A DNA stretch of 64,000 bases from positions 15,626,001 through 15,690,000 of the forward strand of contig OX485803.1 in the NCBI GenBank assembly GCA_950295325.1, in the 5' to 3' direction. This DNA comes from Polytrichum commune (taxonomy: Eukaryota; Streptophyta; Polytrichopsida; Polytrichales; Polytrichaceae). Below, in pieces: positions 37,155 to 48,376 of the stretch (position 1 is its first letter; every line of letters begins with the position of its first letter). Both the position numbers and the translations under genes were made by a program. Below the pieces are notes generated by a model that searched no databases, was not told where the DNA came from, and worked only from the letters and a program-made list of their open reading frames with translations.

Positions 37155-40100
37155 TCACCGGGATGCGCGTCCCCCAGATTTACGTCTACCACCTCCATGT
37201 CCACGGCCCCCTCGATGCCCACTAGACTCCCCGTCGTCCCACCCACCCTCCCTGTTCCCACGCTCGGCTGTTGAACACCGTCGAAGATTATCTTTGGCAA
37301 AACCAATTTGCTCTGCTGGGATAGTAACCTTTAATGGCTCCACATCTTCCTGTGCTGGCAGAGGCCAGGCTGCCAAAATGCAATCGATCGGCTGCCAGTC
37401 GGAAACGGAGTATTTCAAATCTCGTTTCCACTTGAAGTTTGGGTTTGAATCCCAACCATTCCATTTCTTTGAAAGGTCCCTCGCGGTTGAAGTGGGAGTG
37501 AACCACTATACAAGTATTTGACGTGGATGATCTCCCGTGACCGCCAAGTTCGGTACAGACACAGCCCGGCATACCCAAATGGGTCTACCTATATCTTGTT
37601 CTTGGGGACGCAATATTAGCATATGCCCCTCGTGCACATTCTCTGCGATGCGAAAAGCTGCTGCAGGACGAAGGTTTGCTGGACCAACATAATGGTCGTC
37701 CGGTTGGTGCTCTTCCCGAAGCTTTCCGTTCTGCAAGAAGGGATGTGCATCTGCTTCGACTCTACTTCGTGGCCAGAATCCCTCGCATAATGGCAGCCCA
37801 ACAGTGTATACGTTTTTGAGGGGTGCATCTAATGCCTCCTTCACCCCTATCCAATATTGCAAAATATGCATGTGTGAACCCATATATGCTCCTGTCGTGT
37901 CATGGTCACATATTGATTGCCAATAGTCAATGAACCCTTGCAATCCCACAAGAACCTCCTCCAGCTTGGCCATACCTCGCAGTGGTGCAGGAAAGGGGTC
38001 CCCGGATGGAATACATGGCTCCCCTTTTATATTTGATTTCCACATCTTCACACCGTCTTTGGGCAACCACTCCCCATGCGTGCTTAGCACTTTGTATTGC
38101 ATAACTGACCAACCATCATCTCGGACATAGAATTTGAACTGTTGAGCCTTGGTGTGCCCAATGAGTTTCTCCTTACCACTTGGGATATGCTCGCTGACGA
38201 ATGTTCTCCAATCTGGAAGTTCCTCTATCATGTGTGGAATGACAGGAACCTTTTTCATGTCCATGTATGATTTTATAAGAAGGGGTATAGTGGGATAGTC
38301 GTGTTCACGCAGGTCCATACTCCACCTTCCAAATGATGCATCGATGTCATCATGGGTGTGGCCAACCAATAGATAAGATACATGTACCTCCGTGAATATT
38401 GCTTTCGCCGTGAGCATAGACCAAAATGCCTTTACAAACCTACACTTGTTGTCCTTCCAACAATTATCAAGCTGAACATGCAGAATGGGTGGAAGAGGAA
38501 TTGCAGGTGTGGGCTCCGTGGGTGGGGGTTGTAATCCTCCCAAACATACATCGCTCCCATTGAGAACAGCACAATACAGAGGTGCACGCCCGGAACCATG
38601 AAAAAGACGTTGGGATGATGATATGGGAGGTTCCTCCAAATCGCGTAAAAGTCTCGCGAATGAACCCACAGTATGGTTGCAATCTCCAGGGTACATGTCC
38701 AGTGCATAGTGGGCATATCTCTCATCTCCATGACCATGGGCCATCATGCCTGTTACAGAAAGTGGTAGCTTTGTAAACATATCGGTGTCTTTGTTCTTGG
38801 AAGCAAAGCAAGGCGATGCGGTTTTGCCATGGTCCATTTTGTCGTGGATAATCGTCAACACCTTTTGGGGATGCTCAATTGAAAGAGCCCTCATGCATCG
38901 GTAAGCGTTGCGAGCCGATTCTTGTTGTGCTAGGTGTTTTTCCAATTGTTTCGAAAACCCTGTGTGTGCGGCTGAACCTTTCACATGTTGAAGTATAATT
39001 GCGGACAACGAATCACACTTCCCACAACGCGCAAAATTATCACCAACCCTCTTCTTTATGTAGTGCTTAAAGTAGGTATTTCGAATTTTGCTCAGAGTTG
39101 AAATAGATATTGGGAGCACTCCGCATTTGTCATTCACCTGCCCATATAGTATTAGTATAACATTAATAATACTTCACATGAACCATGAACCAAAGTATAT
39201 GAAATACGTTCATAATTGCCCCCTCGTGTCTATTCATTATACACAAACCCAACTCGATTGAATGTTTGATCTCCACTGTCAATGCGGGTAATTGGACTAT
39301 ACCAATTGCGTACCTCATTGATTGTAACCAATAACTTCTTCCATTTGGTTCCGCGAGGCAAGACCATTTCTACAACTCGTGTACCATTTGGCAATGTGCG
39401 AGCCTTGTGAGGCATCATATCTGCTTTGTCTTCCAGTAGTGTCGAAAGTGTGGCTGTAGCTTGCTGAGTGGATGTTCGATTCCTTTTCTTATTTAGGTTC
39501 GCATGATCGCGTGGACGCATACCATTCTTGAATTCCGACCGGTTTCTGTAGAACGTCGTTTTCGAGACGGCAAATATGTGTCTCCATGCCTTCTCGCAGA
39601 CATTGCGCCCACTCAAGGTGACGACCTTCGTTGAACTTACAAGTAGTACATGTAATTGGCCATGGACTTCGAGTTGCTTAGCATGTCTCATCCGTGGCGA
39701 ACAAGTGTAGAACTCCGTTCGTAGCGCAAGTGCCTCTTCCCTGGGAAAATATCTAGTGCACTCCCTATCACAACACACGCTAGCAGATAGTTGGTGGATG
39801 CTATTATTATTGAGAATCTGTGATTTCTTTGTCGGTCTGTTCTGCGGCGTCGTGCGTGATGTTACATATGCCCTCTTCCCCTCTTTCTTCCGTCTTTCTA
39901 GCAATGTGTTTTGCACACGCAACCTGCGTGTGCTCACTAGGAGGTGGTGTGCAAGTGTATACCTCTGTTGGAAAACCCGATCAAGAGGCCATATTCGCAA
40001 GGAGAACATCCATCTCATGTCCATCATTCCCTCTAATGGCTCCATAATAAGCACACCAACATTGTCTATTCCTAGATATTTGTCTTCAACACAATCCATC

Positions 40101-40408
40101 GGATTGACGTTGCAGCAAATTCCTTTTGCCACATTTTGTCCACTCACATTTACAAGCATAACAGGAATATGCAGCCATTCCTCCCTTCTCAGCCCGTTGC
40201 AGTCTACATCAATATCCTCTATGCCAGCATCAGTGTCGTCTTCCGTGAACACCGCTTCAGATAGTGAAGATCCCTGCATCGTATTATCATGTAAGTATGT
40301 TTGCCCGTACTCATGTCAGATACCACAATATGAAGTTACATCACATTGCAAAGTGGGGCAGTAACTGACCTCCTCGGAGCTCAAATGCTCTACTTCAGGT
40401 TGCTCCAT
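37155..40408 (-). CDS. Intact DUF7869-like DDE transposase (four exons)
   Basis: Proposed exons on the minus strand are 40408-40370 (tentative), 40273-39314, 39137-37575 and 37505-37155, all joined in phase 0, giving about 970 residues with no stop or frameshift. The 176-bp intron 39313-39138 has GTACGC, a TACTAAT branch motif and a CAG end. The 69-bp intron 37574-37506 has GTATGC and TATAG. The protein has an acidic N-terminus, a CCDREC cysteine motif near residue 180 followed by FPRE, a VSKTTFYR helix-turn-helix-like segment, then IIHDKMDHGK (about 429-438), LDNCWKDNK (about 556-564) and VGHTHDDIDASFGRWS (about 591-606), and a basic Gly/Arg-rich tail. The last three motifs are hallmarks of the DUF7869 family; treating their aspartates as a DDE/RNase H-like triad is inference. 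It probably moves its own element. The broken relative lies at 26088-29484. Confidence 0.85.
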
Positions 40409-41020
40409 TGCCCTGATAACAACACATAACTTCATTAACCATATTATTGTACCGCCTACATAAAGCTCTATTACATGAGAAGTATACACGAATATGGAAA
40501 CCCATACCCAAATATTAAAGCACAACACTGGGCGTGGACATTCAGTAGTTTAGGCGAACATTGATCAACAATAACAAATACAAATCATATTTTATTGACC
40601 ATGATCAAACAAATACACATCATATTTCAGTATGCCTTCATCATGGACCAAAGATATTGATGACACTTTAGTTGTTCAAGTGGGTGACATTTATAGAGGG
40701 GTCCCCACGAAATTATGTCCCTGCTTTCGGAATTCAATGGGGCTTTATCAATACTGATTACACTGCGACCTTGACAATAGCAATTAAAGGAGCCCAATTG
40801 AATACAAGGATATTAGACACTATGCTATACGCGAAGGTTAGTATCATTGGAACCTATTCAGAGCACCGATTATAGGTTTATGACAATTACGCGTTTATCC
40901 GTCTTGTAGATTGAAGATGTGTTCGAGGATGTAAATACCGGTGGCCGCCCTTCACAACACTTCATTATGTTAAAGGATGAGCTACACCTACACCTACACC
41001 TACACCTATTAATGGATTAA
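40409..41020. other. 5' flank of the intact transposon, with an ACACCT repeat
   Basis: CTACAC repeats lie at about 40983-41007. Nothing else is recognised, and the transposon's left end is not visible. Confidence 0.4.
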
Positions 41021-41025
41021 ATGAT

Positions 41026-41386
41026 TTCCTCTCGGCGGAGAGGAACTTGGCGTGGAGATTCCTCTCGGCCGAGAGGAAACTTCTCTCCATGGTCTTTACA
41101 CCCCGCGGGCGCGTGACTAGGACTAGCGGACCATGTCCACTTGCTGATCACATGGAACCATTCTCCACTTCAGTCTTCAAAGTTCTCATTTGGATTTAGG
41201 TTGGAGCGTAGTTTGGTGCCGTAACTCGGATATCGGTTCATCCCGCGTTGCCAGTTCTGATAACAAAAAATGGCCCAATTGGAGCTCTCATTCGGTGCCA
41301 GGGTACAGGGTGTCGGGTTTCCTCTCGGCCGAGAGGAAACTTGGTGCCAGGGTGAAGGGTGAGTTTTCCTCTCGGCCGAGAGGAAA
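41026..41386. repeat. Four palindromes of the TTCCTCTCG family
   Basis: Copies lie at 41026-41045 (arms TTCCTCTC with a 4-base loop), 41059-41078, 41318-41339 and 41365-41386. The last two are perfect 22-bp palindromes, TTTCCTCTCGG|CCGAGAGGAAA, and sit in a 47-bp tandem duplication that also repeats GGTGCCAGGGT. The same palindrome recurs at 46.8-50.0 kb, which ties this segment to the large plus-strand gene. Confidence 0.85.
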
Positions 41387-41389
41387 CTT

Positions 41390-42404
41390 GGTGGCAGTGT
41401 TCATGAGGAAAAAAGGGCTATGTCAGCTGGGCCGTACAACTGTACGGCTGCCATGTGGATGAAGTTGTACGGACAATTGATCGTAGGATCAACGGCAAAA
41501 GAAAACATACACTACTTGGACCGGCACCTGTAAAAGAGAGCATGTGTTGGGTTCTAAATGCGTGTAGTGTCGACAATGAGAGGTATGGAAATGCCTCAAG
41601 AGTGAGAGTCGGAGACGGTTGTGGGTATGGGCCTTATATAGTAGATGGGAGATTGGTGGTTTTGAAATAGACGGGATCCTCTCTTGTACGGAGAATCAGC
41701 AGTTGAGGAGGTGTAGAGAGAATGATTGTTTGGCGAGTAGATGTGCTTTCTAGTTGATAGTACATATAATGTACATTCTACACTACCTTCCATTGAATGC
41801 GACTGATCTCAAAATTTCGAATTTAGTGTACATATATCCTCTCCAATGTGTTCATTGATTGTTGATCGTGGTCTAGTGTGATGAACTCTCAATCCCACTG
41901 TAGTCCAATCTCCTATAAACATGTGCCATTATGGTATTTGTTCTTTCACAATCACCGAACCACGCACCGACCAGTGGGCCATGGTGGCAGCATGCAATAT
42001 TTAGTAAATGTCAAAAAATTTACCCTAAACCCTTAACCAAAAAAACGGCAAGATGAACCATCATTAATATCCATGGGCCCACTATATAATTGCACTCAAA
42101 ACAATGTGCCATTGATATATGAATTTAAGACATTAAAAGGTAGAGTGGAAAAAAAGGCTAACCCCAAACCCTAAACCGTCTTGGAGTGTGAAACTAAACA
42201 TTGTTGTAACTTAATATCATGTCACACTTGTCTGTAGCAAACATGATCCAGTGGGTGACTTGTGGCGAATTCCAAAAATGTGGGGTCAATTGCCATTTCG
42301 TAGATGCTTCCATGTTAAGTTCTCTGTTTGTTAAAATTATGAAAACAATCACTACATTGATTACCCAAATTGGTGAGGGATGGCTAATAGTGTTGTTGGG
42401 AAAG
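41390..42404. other. Non-coding, no gene seen
   Basis: Short frames only. Two telomere-like AAACCCTAAA-type words near 42025 and 42165 are isolated. Confidence 0.4.
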
Positions 42405-42406
42405 TA

Positions 42407-42651
42407 CACTAAATAGGATGTTGAGTGTTTAATACACTAAATGAGAACAAATACACTCAATATCAATAACCATTAGTGTTAGTAAAGATATGGGAAAAAT
42501 TGGGATATAATAAGGGATGTGGTAGTCGGGAAGAAAGCGGTACATTTATGTCCAGCACTAATGGTTAAATAATTGAAAATTAGTTTTGAGCAAGGTAGGG
42601 TGGTGGTAGCAAACCCCAAATATAATCAAACACTAAATATCTTATTTAGTG
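42407..42651. mobile_element. TA-target MITE with CACTAAATA termini
   Basis: The element is 245 bp with inverted termini of about 26 bp. The left end is CACTAAATAGGATGTTGAGT and the right end read inward is CACTAAATAAGATATTTAGT. TA dinucleotides flank it at 42405-42406 and 42652-42653. The same terminal type occurs at 14022-14408. Confidence 0.8.
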
Positions 42652-42653
42652 TA

Positions 42654-44742
42654 GTGAAGGTGATACTAAAGTTCTTTATGCTAGGGATTTAGTGGCAGCA
42701 ACAGAGCTAGGAAGCATTGGTCATCGTGAGTAATATTTATAACATCATTATTCATTTAAAGTATTGGCACTGTTCGTTGACAAGCAATGTGTTTGCATAC
42801 GAAATGTTTAATCACACTACTAGCACCTTGGAGCACGCACTAATTTTCTCAAAATGAGCATGTATTTGTGAATTCAAAGATGTATGTGGAGTTTTAGAAT
42901 GAGTCTTCGTATTATTATAAGATAGCTATGTCCAATTTTGGTTCCTTATCTTAATCAAACACCTAGTATATGTCAGTGATATGTGGTTTGATGTGGCTCC
43001 AAGAATGGATAATAAAAAGGAGCTTTATTTTAAGGTATGAGGAGCCAAAAAGCTCGCGATGGGACTAGAGGTACATGTTGTCAAAAAGGCTAATTGCGTG
43101 GAGTACTAAAGCACAAGGGCGTCTACGAGATAGCGGCTGATATCAACTTTATGATCCACTCGGAAAAAGACTTGAGAGTACTATGATCTAAAATAGGGAC
43201 AACGGTCAAGATCATCATATAGTCTCCAAAAATGATTAAGAAATGGCTATATCATGACTTGGATAAGGTAACCACTTGTTTCATATCCAACGATAAGTGG
43301 GTGCAGAGGTAAAAAATGTCCATATAAGAAATGCTTAACTTAGCTCACTTACTTATTGACTTTATTAGTTTTTTCGGTAGCTATGATCTCATAATTGACA
43401 TGATTAAGTATGCCTCCTTGATGCCTTTGACCTTGAAATGTGAGTGTATCTAATCCAGTATAACACCACAATGAACCCACAATATATGTGTGAAATAGTG
43501 GAAGGGCAAGATTTAAATGAGATGCATGAAAATGGGAAAATGTTTAATGCACAGCCACATTTTAAGAACTAAAAAGAAAAGAGGATGTGGACCCAAGCAA
43601 TGGGAATCATTACTAACCAACTAGATGATGGTCTCCATAACATTATTTAGTTGTTATTGAGTGTTCCGTTATAATAATAGTAGGGCTCGGGGCAATCACA
43701 CCCCCCTTCCATTTCGTTATCGCGTGCGTTTACCGGGTACGCAACTCCCGTATTATGTGGCCCTGATTATAATCACTTACAATGCGTTTTATTCCAATAT
43801 TGAGTGATGCAATTTGTTTTAATGTAGGAACCCCTTGTGGCCCTTCTAACAGAGGATCCAAAAATGTAATTATATGTATGAAACAAATATGTTTTGAAGC
43901 ATATGATTGCATTGAAAACCTGATTATTTGGTTTTTTTGATACATGTACCATAGGTCAAACTACCCAACTTTTTGGAATTTTTGATAAAATTTCAACAAT
44001 GTGAACGACTTATAATTTTCATGGCAGGCAACTAGTCGTGGTTTATAATTCTAATTGGAGGCAACTATTCAGGTGGATTTTTAGAACTATGTGTAGGCAG
44101 TTTTTTTCTCATCTCATTTTATTTAATTTGGTCTTCAAAAAAATGAGGGGTTGATATAAAACTATTCCCAGTAGGCAATGTTGAGAAGGCATAATTTGAA
44201 GCATCACATCCGATTTAATGAATTCTTCAAAACCAAGTGCAGCCTTCATGTAACAGGTGAGGCTATATTTACAACGTTACAACATTACACCATGATTATA
44301 GAGACATGGATGCATTAATGATCAAAGTCGGTTCAACATTTTCCCATTACCATTTTGTAGATGTGATTTTTCCACTCACAACGTGAACTTTGGCCCAAAT
44401 ATTATGAGTTGCATGGCATGGATTTTAAAAGAGACATGTGCCCAACTTGGAGGTCATGTCATCATAATCAAAGTGTTGTAAGGTCAAGGTTTTGTGTGCC
44501 AAAAAAAACTATGTGTTACAACTTAATGTATTTCAAGTACCTTCTCTTGCATATTTATCATATGTTCTTAAAGAAAATCTGTTTTGTGTGTTTATTATAG
44601 TCAAATTTCATGAAACAGTTTGGCACGCATATGGAAGATTTACTCATCACTAGTAATGCTTCTTATTTGAATGAAATACTTATGTTTTATAAAGATAGGT
44701 TGAGATAATTTGAATGAATTGCTCATGTTTTATAAAGGCAAT
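42654..44742. other. Non-coding, no gene seen
   Basis: AT-rich with short frames only. No terminal repeat or exon-like segment is recognised. Confidence 0.4.
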
Positions 44743-45280
44743 AATTTGAAGGGTTGCTTGTATTTCATAGGGAAGGGTAACTCTAAATTTTCCCTTTCAA
44801 AATGAAGGGTTACCTCAAAAACTGCCTTTCATGTATGTATTGAAGTTTTTGTTGAAAGTGCACATTACCATGTTTATCATTTAAGCGACGTTGAAAACTA
44901 TAAAACAAGTAAGACCAAAGAACACACATGGTTAAAAGATAGAACTATTTCATTAATGAAACATGGATGTTTGAGTACAATAAAACGGTAATGACATCTC
45001 AACATATTGATATCAATGATAATGTCGAGGACAACAAGAAAGCAGTAGTATAAAGATGTAAGAAACTCACAATCTAAATCGCGTTTGAAATCTTTTATGA
45101 ATCATTCATGCACCTCTCCCAAATATCTTTAAAATCAAGAGACTCCATAGGAATCTTCGCCATACTCCATTTTGAAGGGTTTAATAAAAATCACCCCTTC
45201 TTTTTTGAAGGGTTGCAAATTTTTTTTGAAGGGAGTGTGAAGTTCTGGACCCCAAGAAAAGGGTAATAGCCATTCAATTT
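44743..45280. mobile_element. Second, longer TTGAAGGG element
   Basis: The left 135 bp and right 120 bp match the element at 2661-2943 closely (about 90%). The inverted ends are AATTTGAAGGG and AATTGAATGG. An internal block of roughly 255-290 bp is absent from the other copy. Either this is the longer parent form or it carries an insertion. It has no coding frame. Confidence 0.72.
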
Positions 45281-45599
45281 TTGTCCCTGCTTTATATCAT
45301 GGTGCTTGCATAATAATTTATCTATCACTTAACAGACGAGGAATTGCCAAAGCGCAAGAAAATAAAATTGTAAGACAAGATCCATGTTCAGGGGTCTCTT
45401 TTGAGGTATGAAGCCCGCCTTTACATAAATATATATAGGTTTGCCTATGTGCCCCCCCCCCCCCGGTCCAAACGTACTCTATCGACACATGTCGATTGGA
45501 GCTCCCCTACACGGGCTATTAGTCGGTATAGAGGGTCATCATGGGTAGGTGAGATGATCTTGGCCGTTTATAATGACGGCTCAATGTAGGCCGTCGATG

Positions 45600-45868
45600 C
45601 GGGCCACTATCCGAGGCCCCCGGGTGGAGTCCCTTCGGAATCATTGCGCCTTTTCATTTGTGGCCGCACCTCCTCCCTCCCCTCCTCCCTCTCTCCCTCA
45701 CTCCAACTCTCTCCTTCTCTTTTCCTCGCATTTCCTCACATTTCCTCGCATTGCCTCACATTTCCTCGCCTCATTGCATTTCCACGCAATCTCCCACTAC
45801 TCCAGGTTTGGGCGCGGAGGTGCATATCCAGCGGCTTTGGAAATCTTCGGCGCGCCTCACAACTTCTG
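45600..45868 (+). promoter_or_regulatory. Candidate non-coding first exon of the large gene
   Basis: A CT-rich tract (about 45665-45790) with CCTCGCATTTCCTCACATTT words resembles a plant 5' leader. It ends at a strong donor, CTTCTG|GTGAGT, at 45868/45869. The next good acceptor before coding sequence is TTTATTTTGCAG at 48371, just upstream of the ATG at 48377. This gives an inferred first intron of about 2.5 kb that contains the palindrome arrays. Confidence 0.4.
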
Positions 45869-46077
45869 GTGAGTATTCCACCACTACACCAGATTTTGCT
45901 TAAAACTTCATGTTTGAATGTTGGTATGGAGCGATTTGATGCACATTCTTTGAGTCATTATCAGTATGTTTGTATGTGCTTTGAATCTGTTGGTCTTGTG
46001 CGATTTCTATGAACATCTGAAAATAACTGGTGCATCTCTCAAGTCAGATTTGTGCTCTCTCCACTTAGAGTATGTGT

Positions 46078-46345
46078 TTGAGTTATCTATCAGGTTTGAA
46101 TGTGTTGAGTTGTTGAAAGTGTTGAGTTGTTGAGTTGTTGGGTTGAATGTGTTGAGTTATCTATCAGGGTTGAATGTGTTGAGTTGTGTTGAGTTGTTGA
46201 ATGTGTTGAGTTATCTATCAGGGTTGAGTTGTTGAGTTGTTGGGTTGAATGTGTTGAGTTATCTATCAGGGTTGAATGTGTTGAGTTGTTGGTTGGGGTG
46301 AAGAAATTTCAGGGTTGAATGTGTTGGGTTGAATGCGTTAGGTTG
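46078..46345 (+). repeat. TGTTGAGTTG minisatellite
   Basis: Degenerate tandem copies of GAATGTGTTGAGTT, with a longer period including ATCTATCAGGGTT. It lies inside the inferred first intron. Confidence 0.9.
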
Positions 46346-46848
46346 CTGAAATATCTTGCTTGAATAAGTAAACATAGTATCTTCAATGTTCTGTTCCTCA
46401 ACTTCCTCAAATAATGGTGGATCTAGCTGAATATCAATGTAGCAATTGTAGTTGTAGTGGCATTCATCAATGTAAACACTAAACCCTAGAAAATAAACTA
46501 AGCAAATGTTCTTCTTTTCAATCTCCAGTGACTATATTGTATTTGCTGTTGCCGAACTAGTTCCAAAGTTTGTCTTTCTTCTGCGTTAATTGTTTGTGTG
46601 ATAATCATGCAGTCTCATTGAAAAATCACATCTTATTGCAAGAAATTGAGCCATTGCAGTCTGATAGAGCCATTGACACAATAGTTATGTTTTGGCATGT
46701 GCATTGATATCAATTGCATGAATTCAAAGTCGGTCTTTAATGCTTGATTCAACTCAATGTTACAAAACTCAAAATAGTGTCACAAAATAGTGTGGATAAC
46801 TTATCCCTCACACAAACCCTCCCTCAAGCACCAAGATGGGAGGGAAAA

Positions 46849-47321
46849 CTTCCTCTCGGGCGAGAGGAAGATTTCCCTGGGGGTTCGCATTTTCAGAGCC
46901 CCCCACCCTCACACTCACTCTTGAGGAGGGTGAAAACTTCCTCTCGCTCGAGAGGAAGTTCTCCCCTGGCCTCTCATTTTCAAGAGGCCCTCCACACCCT
47001 CACTCTCACACTTGAGGAGGGTGAAAACTTCCTCTCGCTCGAGAGGAAGTTCTCCCCTGGCCTCTCATTTTCAAGCGGCCCTCCACACCCTCACTGTCAC
47101 ACTTGAGGAGGGTGAAAACTTCCTCTCGCTCGAGAGGAAGTTCTCCCCTGGCCTCTCATTTTCAAGAGGCCCTCCACACCCTCACTCTCACACTTGAGGA
47201 GGGTGAAAACTTCCTCTCGCTCGAAAGGAAGTTCTCCCCTGGCCTCTCATTTTCAAGAGGCCCTCCATACCCTCACTCTCACACTTGAGAGTGAAAACTT
47301 CCTCTCGCTCGAGAGGAAGTT
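46849..47321. repeat. 91-bp tandem array, each unit carrying two hairpins
   Basis: Palindromes lie at 46849-46870, 46935-46960, 47026-47051, 47117-47142, 47208-47233 and 47296-47321. From the second copy on the spacing is exactly 91 bp, except the last unit, which lost 3 bp. Each unit has arms AACTTCCTCTCG/CGAGAGGAAGTT around CT, plus a second small hairpin, GGCCTCT..AGAGGCC. The unit length is not a multiple of three, so the frames through the array rotate and are not coding. Confidence 0.92.
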
Positions 47322-47340
47322 CTCCCCTGGCCTCTCATTT

Positions 47341-47870
47341 TCAAGAGGCCCTCCACACCCTCACACACTGACGTCTCCCTAGCCTACAATCCTTTTTCAA
47401 ATATTCAAAGATGTCAATTCTTCGAGTCATTTCTCTGTCAATATCGTCATCCTTGCACCAGGCAGAAGCACGTTTCAAATCAAGCTCATTGATGATCACA
47501 TTACAAAGAACTGGATACTTGGAACCAAGATGTGTAATTACCGACAATCTTGAGTATGTGCTGTGATGAATGCTTAATAGAGAAGTTTTTGATAGAGCTT
47601 GCGACTAAAATTACTTTGGTATGCAAACGTCTTCATACACTATTAATCGATTTTGCCGATTTGTGGTTGGAAAATGGCAGGTTCGTTATCTCAGACAGTT
47701 TCGCGAGTTGCGACTCCCTTGCCTTGAATTCAACCCTCTTTGCAAGGTACAAGTTCGACTTCAAGAAAATGATAAAGAAAAAGAGTGTCATTGTTATTTA
47801 CAACTGATATGTGATGTTTGTTCATCAATCCCTACTCATGGGGAGCGTGGGGACTGGTTTAATGTTTAAT
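47341..47870. other. Possible exon relics in the first intron
   Basis: A minus frame at 47341-47547 reads hydrophilic and protein-like (it includes DIDREMTRRIDIFEYLKKDC). A plus frame at 47621-47866 reads RYLRQFRELRLPCLEFNP and later CHCYLQLICDVCSS, with splice-like GCAG|GT and CAAG|GT steps. I cannot identify either. They may be relics of a gene captured with the repeats. Confidence 0.25.
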
Positions 47871-48006
47871 TAGTCTATATTATGTTAGTAAATCAAATAT
47901 GGATGAATGAATGCATGTCTTTTATTTTGTTTTTGGTTTCCATCAATTTAGAATGATGTGGGTTAGGTATTCGATGACAAACCCCTATCAACATGACAGC
48001 AGGAAA

Positions 48007-48247
48007 GGGAAAACTTCCTCTCGAGCGAGAGGAAGTTTTCCCCTGCGCTCACATTTTAAGAGCCCCTCCCAACCCTCACACGCAGACTTGAGGAGAGGGA
48101 AAACTTCCTCTCGACCAAGAGGAAGTTTTTCCTTGCACACTCATCTTATTAGCCCTCTCCTAGCCCTCACTCCCTAGACTTCAATCCACCCCTATCAACA
48201 TACAGCAGGAAAGGGAAAACTTCCTCTCGACCGAGAGGAAGTTCTCC
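48007..48247. repeat. Three palindromes of the TTCCTCTCG family
   Basis: Copies lie at 48007-48042 (17-bp perfect arms, GGGAAAACTTCCTCTCG), about 48098-48133 (right arm has one change) and about 48213-48247. Their central dinucleotides are AG, AC and AC, while the arms stay constant. The flanks share AGCAGGAAAGGG, so they derive from local duplication. All lie within 400 bp upstream of the first coding exon. Confidence 0.88.
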
Positions 48248-48376
48248 CTTGCACACTCATCCGTCACATTATGTAAACCCTATTTATCAACGTACGCGAT
48301 AGCCTCAAGGTGCAAGCTCTCTCAAACTTGCTTTATTCCACAAATACTAACCATTTCAATTTATTTTGCAGGTGAC

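Noticed and set aside
38432-40364. Other frames overlapping the intact transposase
   Set aside because: Shadow frames. The minus frame with conserved motifs and splice sites explains the sequence.
42020-42180. Interstitial telomere repeat
   Set aside because: Only two isolated AAACCCTAAA-like words. There is no tandem array.
46849-47321. CRISPR-like array
   Set aside because: The units are direct tandem repeats with no unique spacers, in a plant nuclear context.
46744-47382. Long open frames through the 91-bp array
   Set aside because: The unit length is not a multiple of three, so each frame shifts from unit to unit. The frames are products of the repeat.
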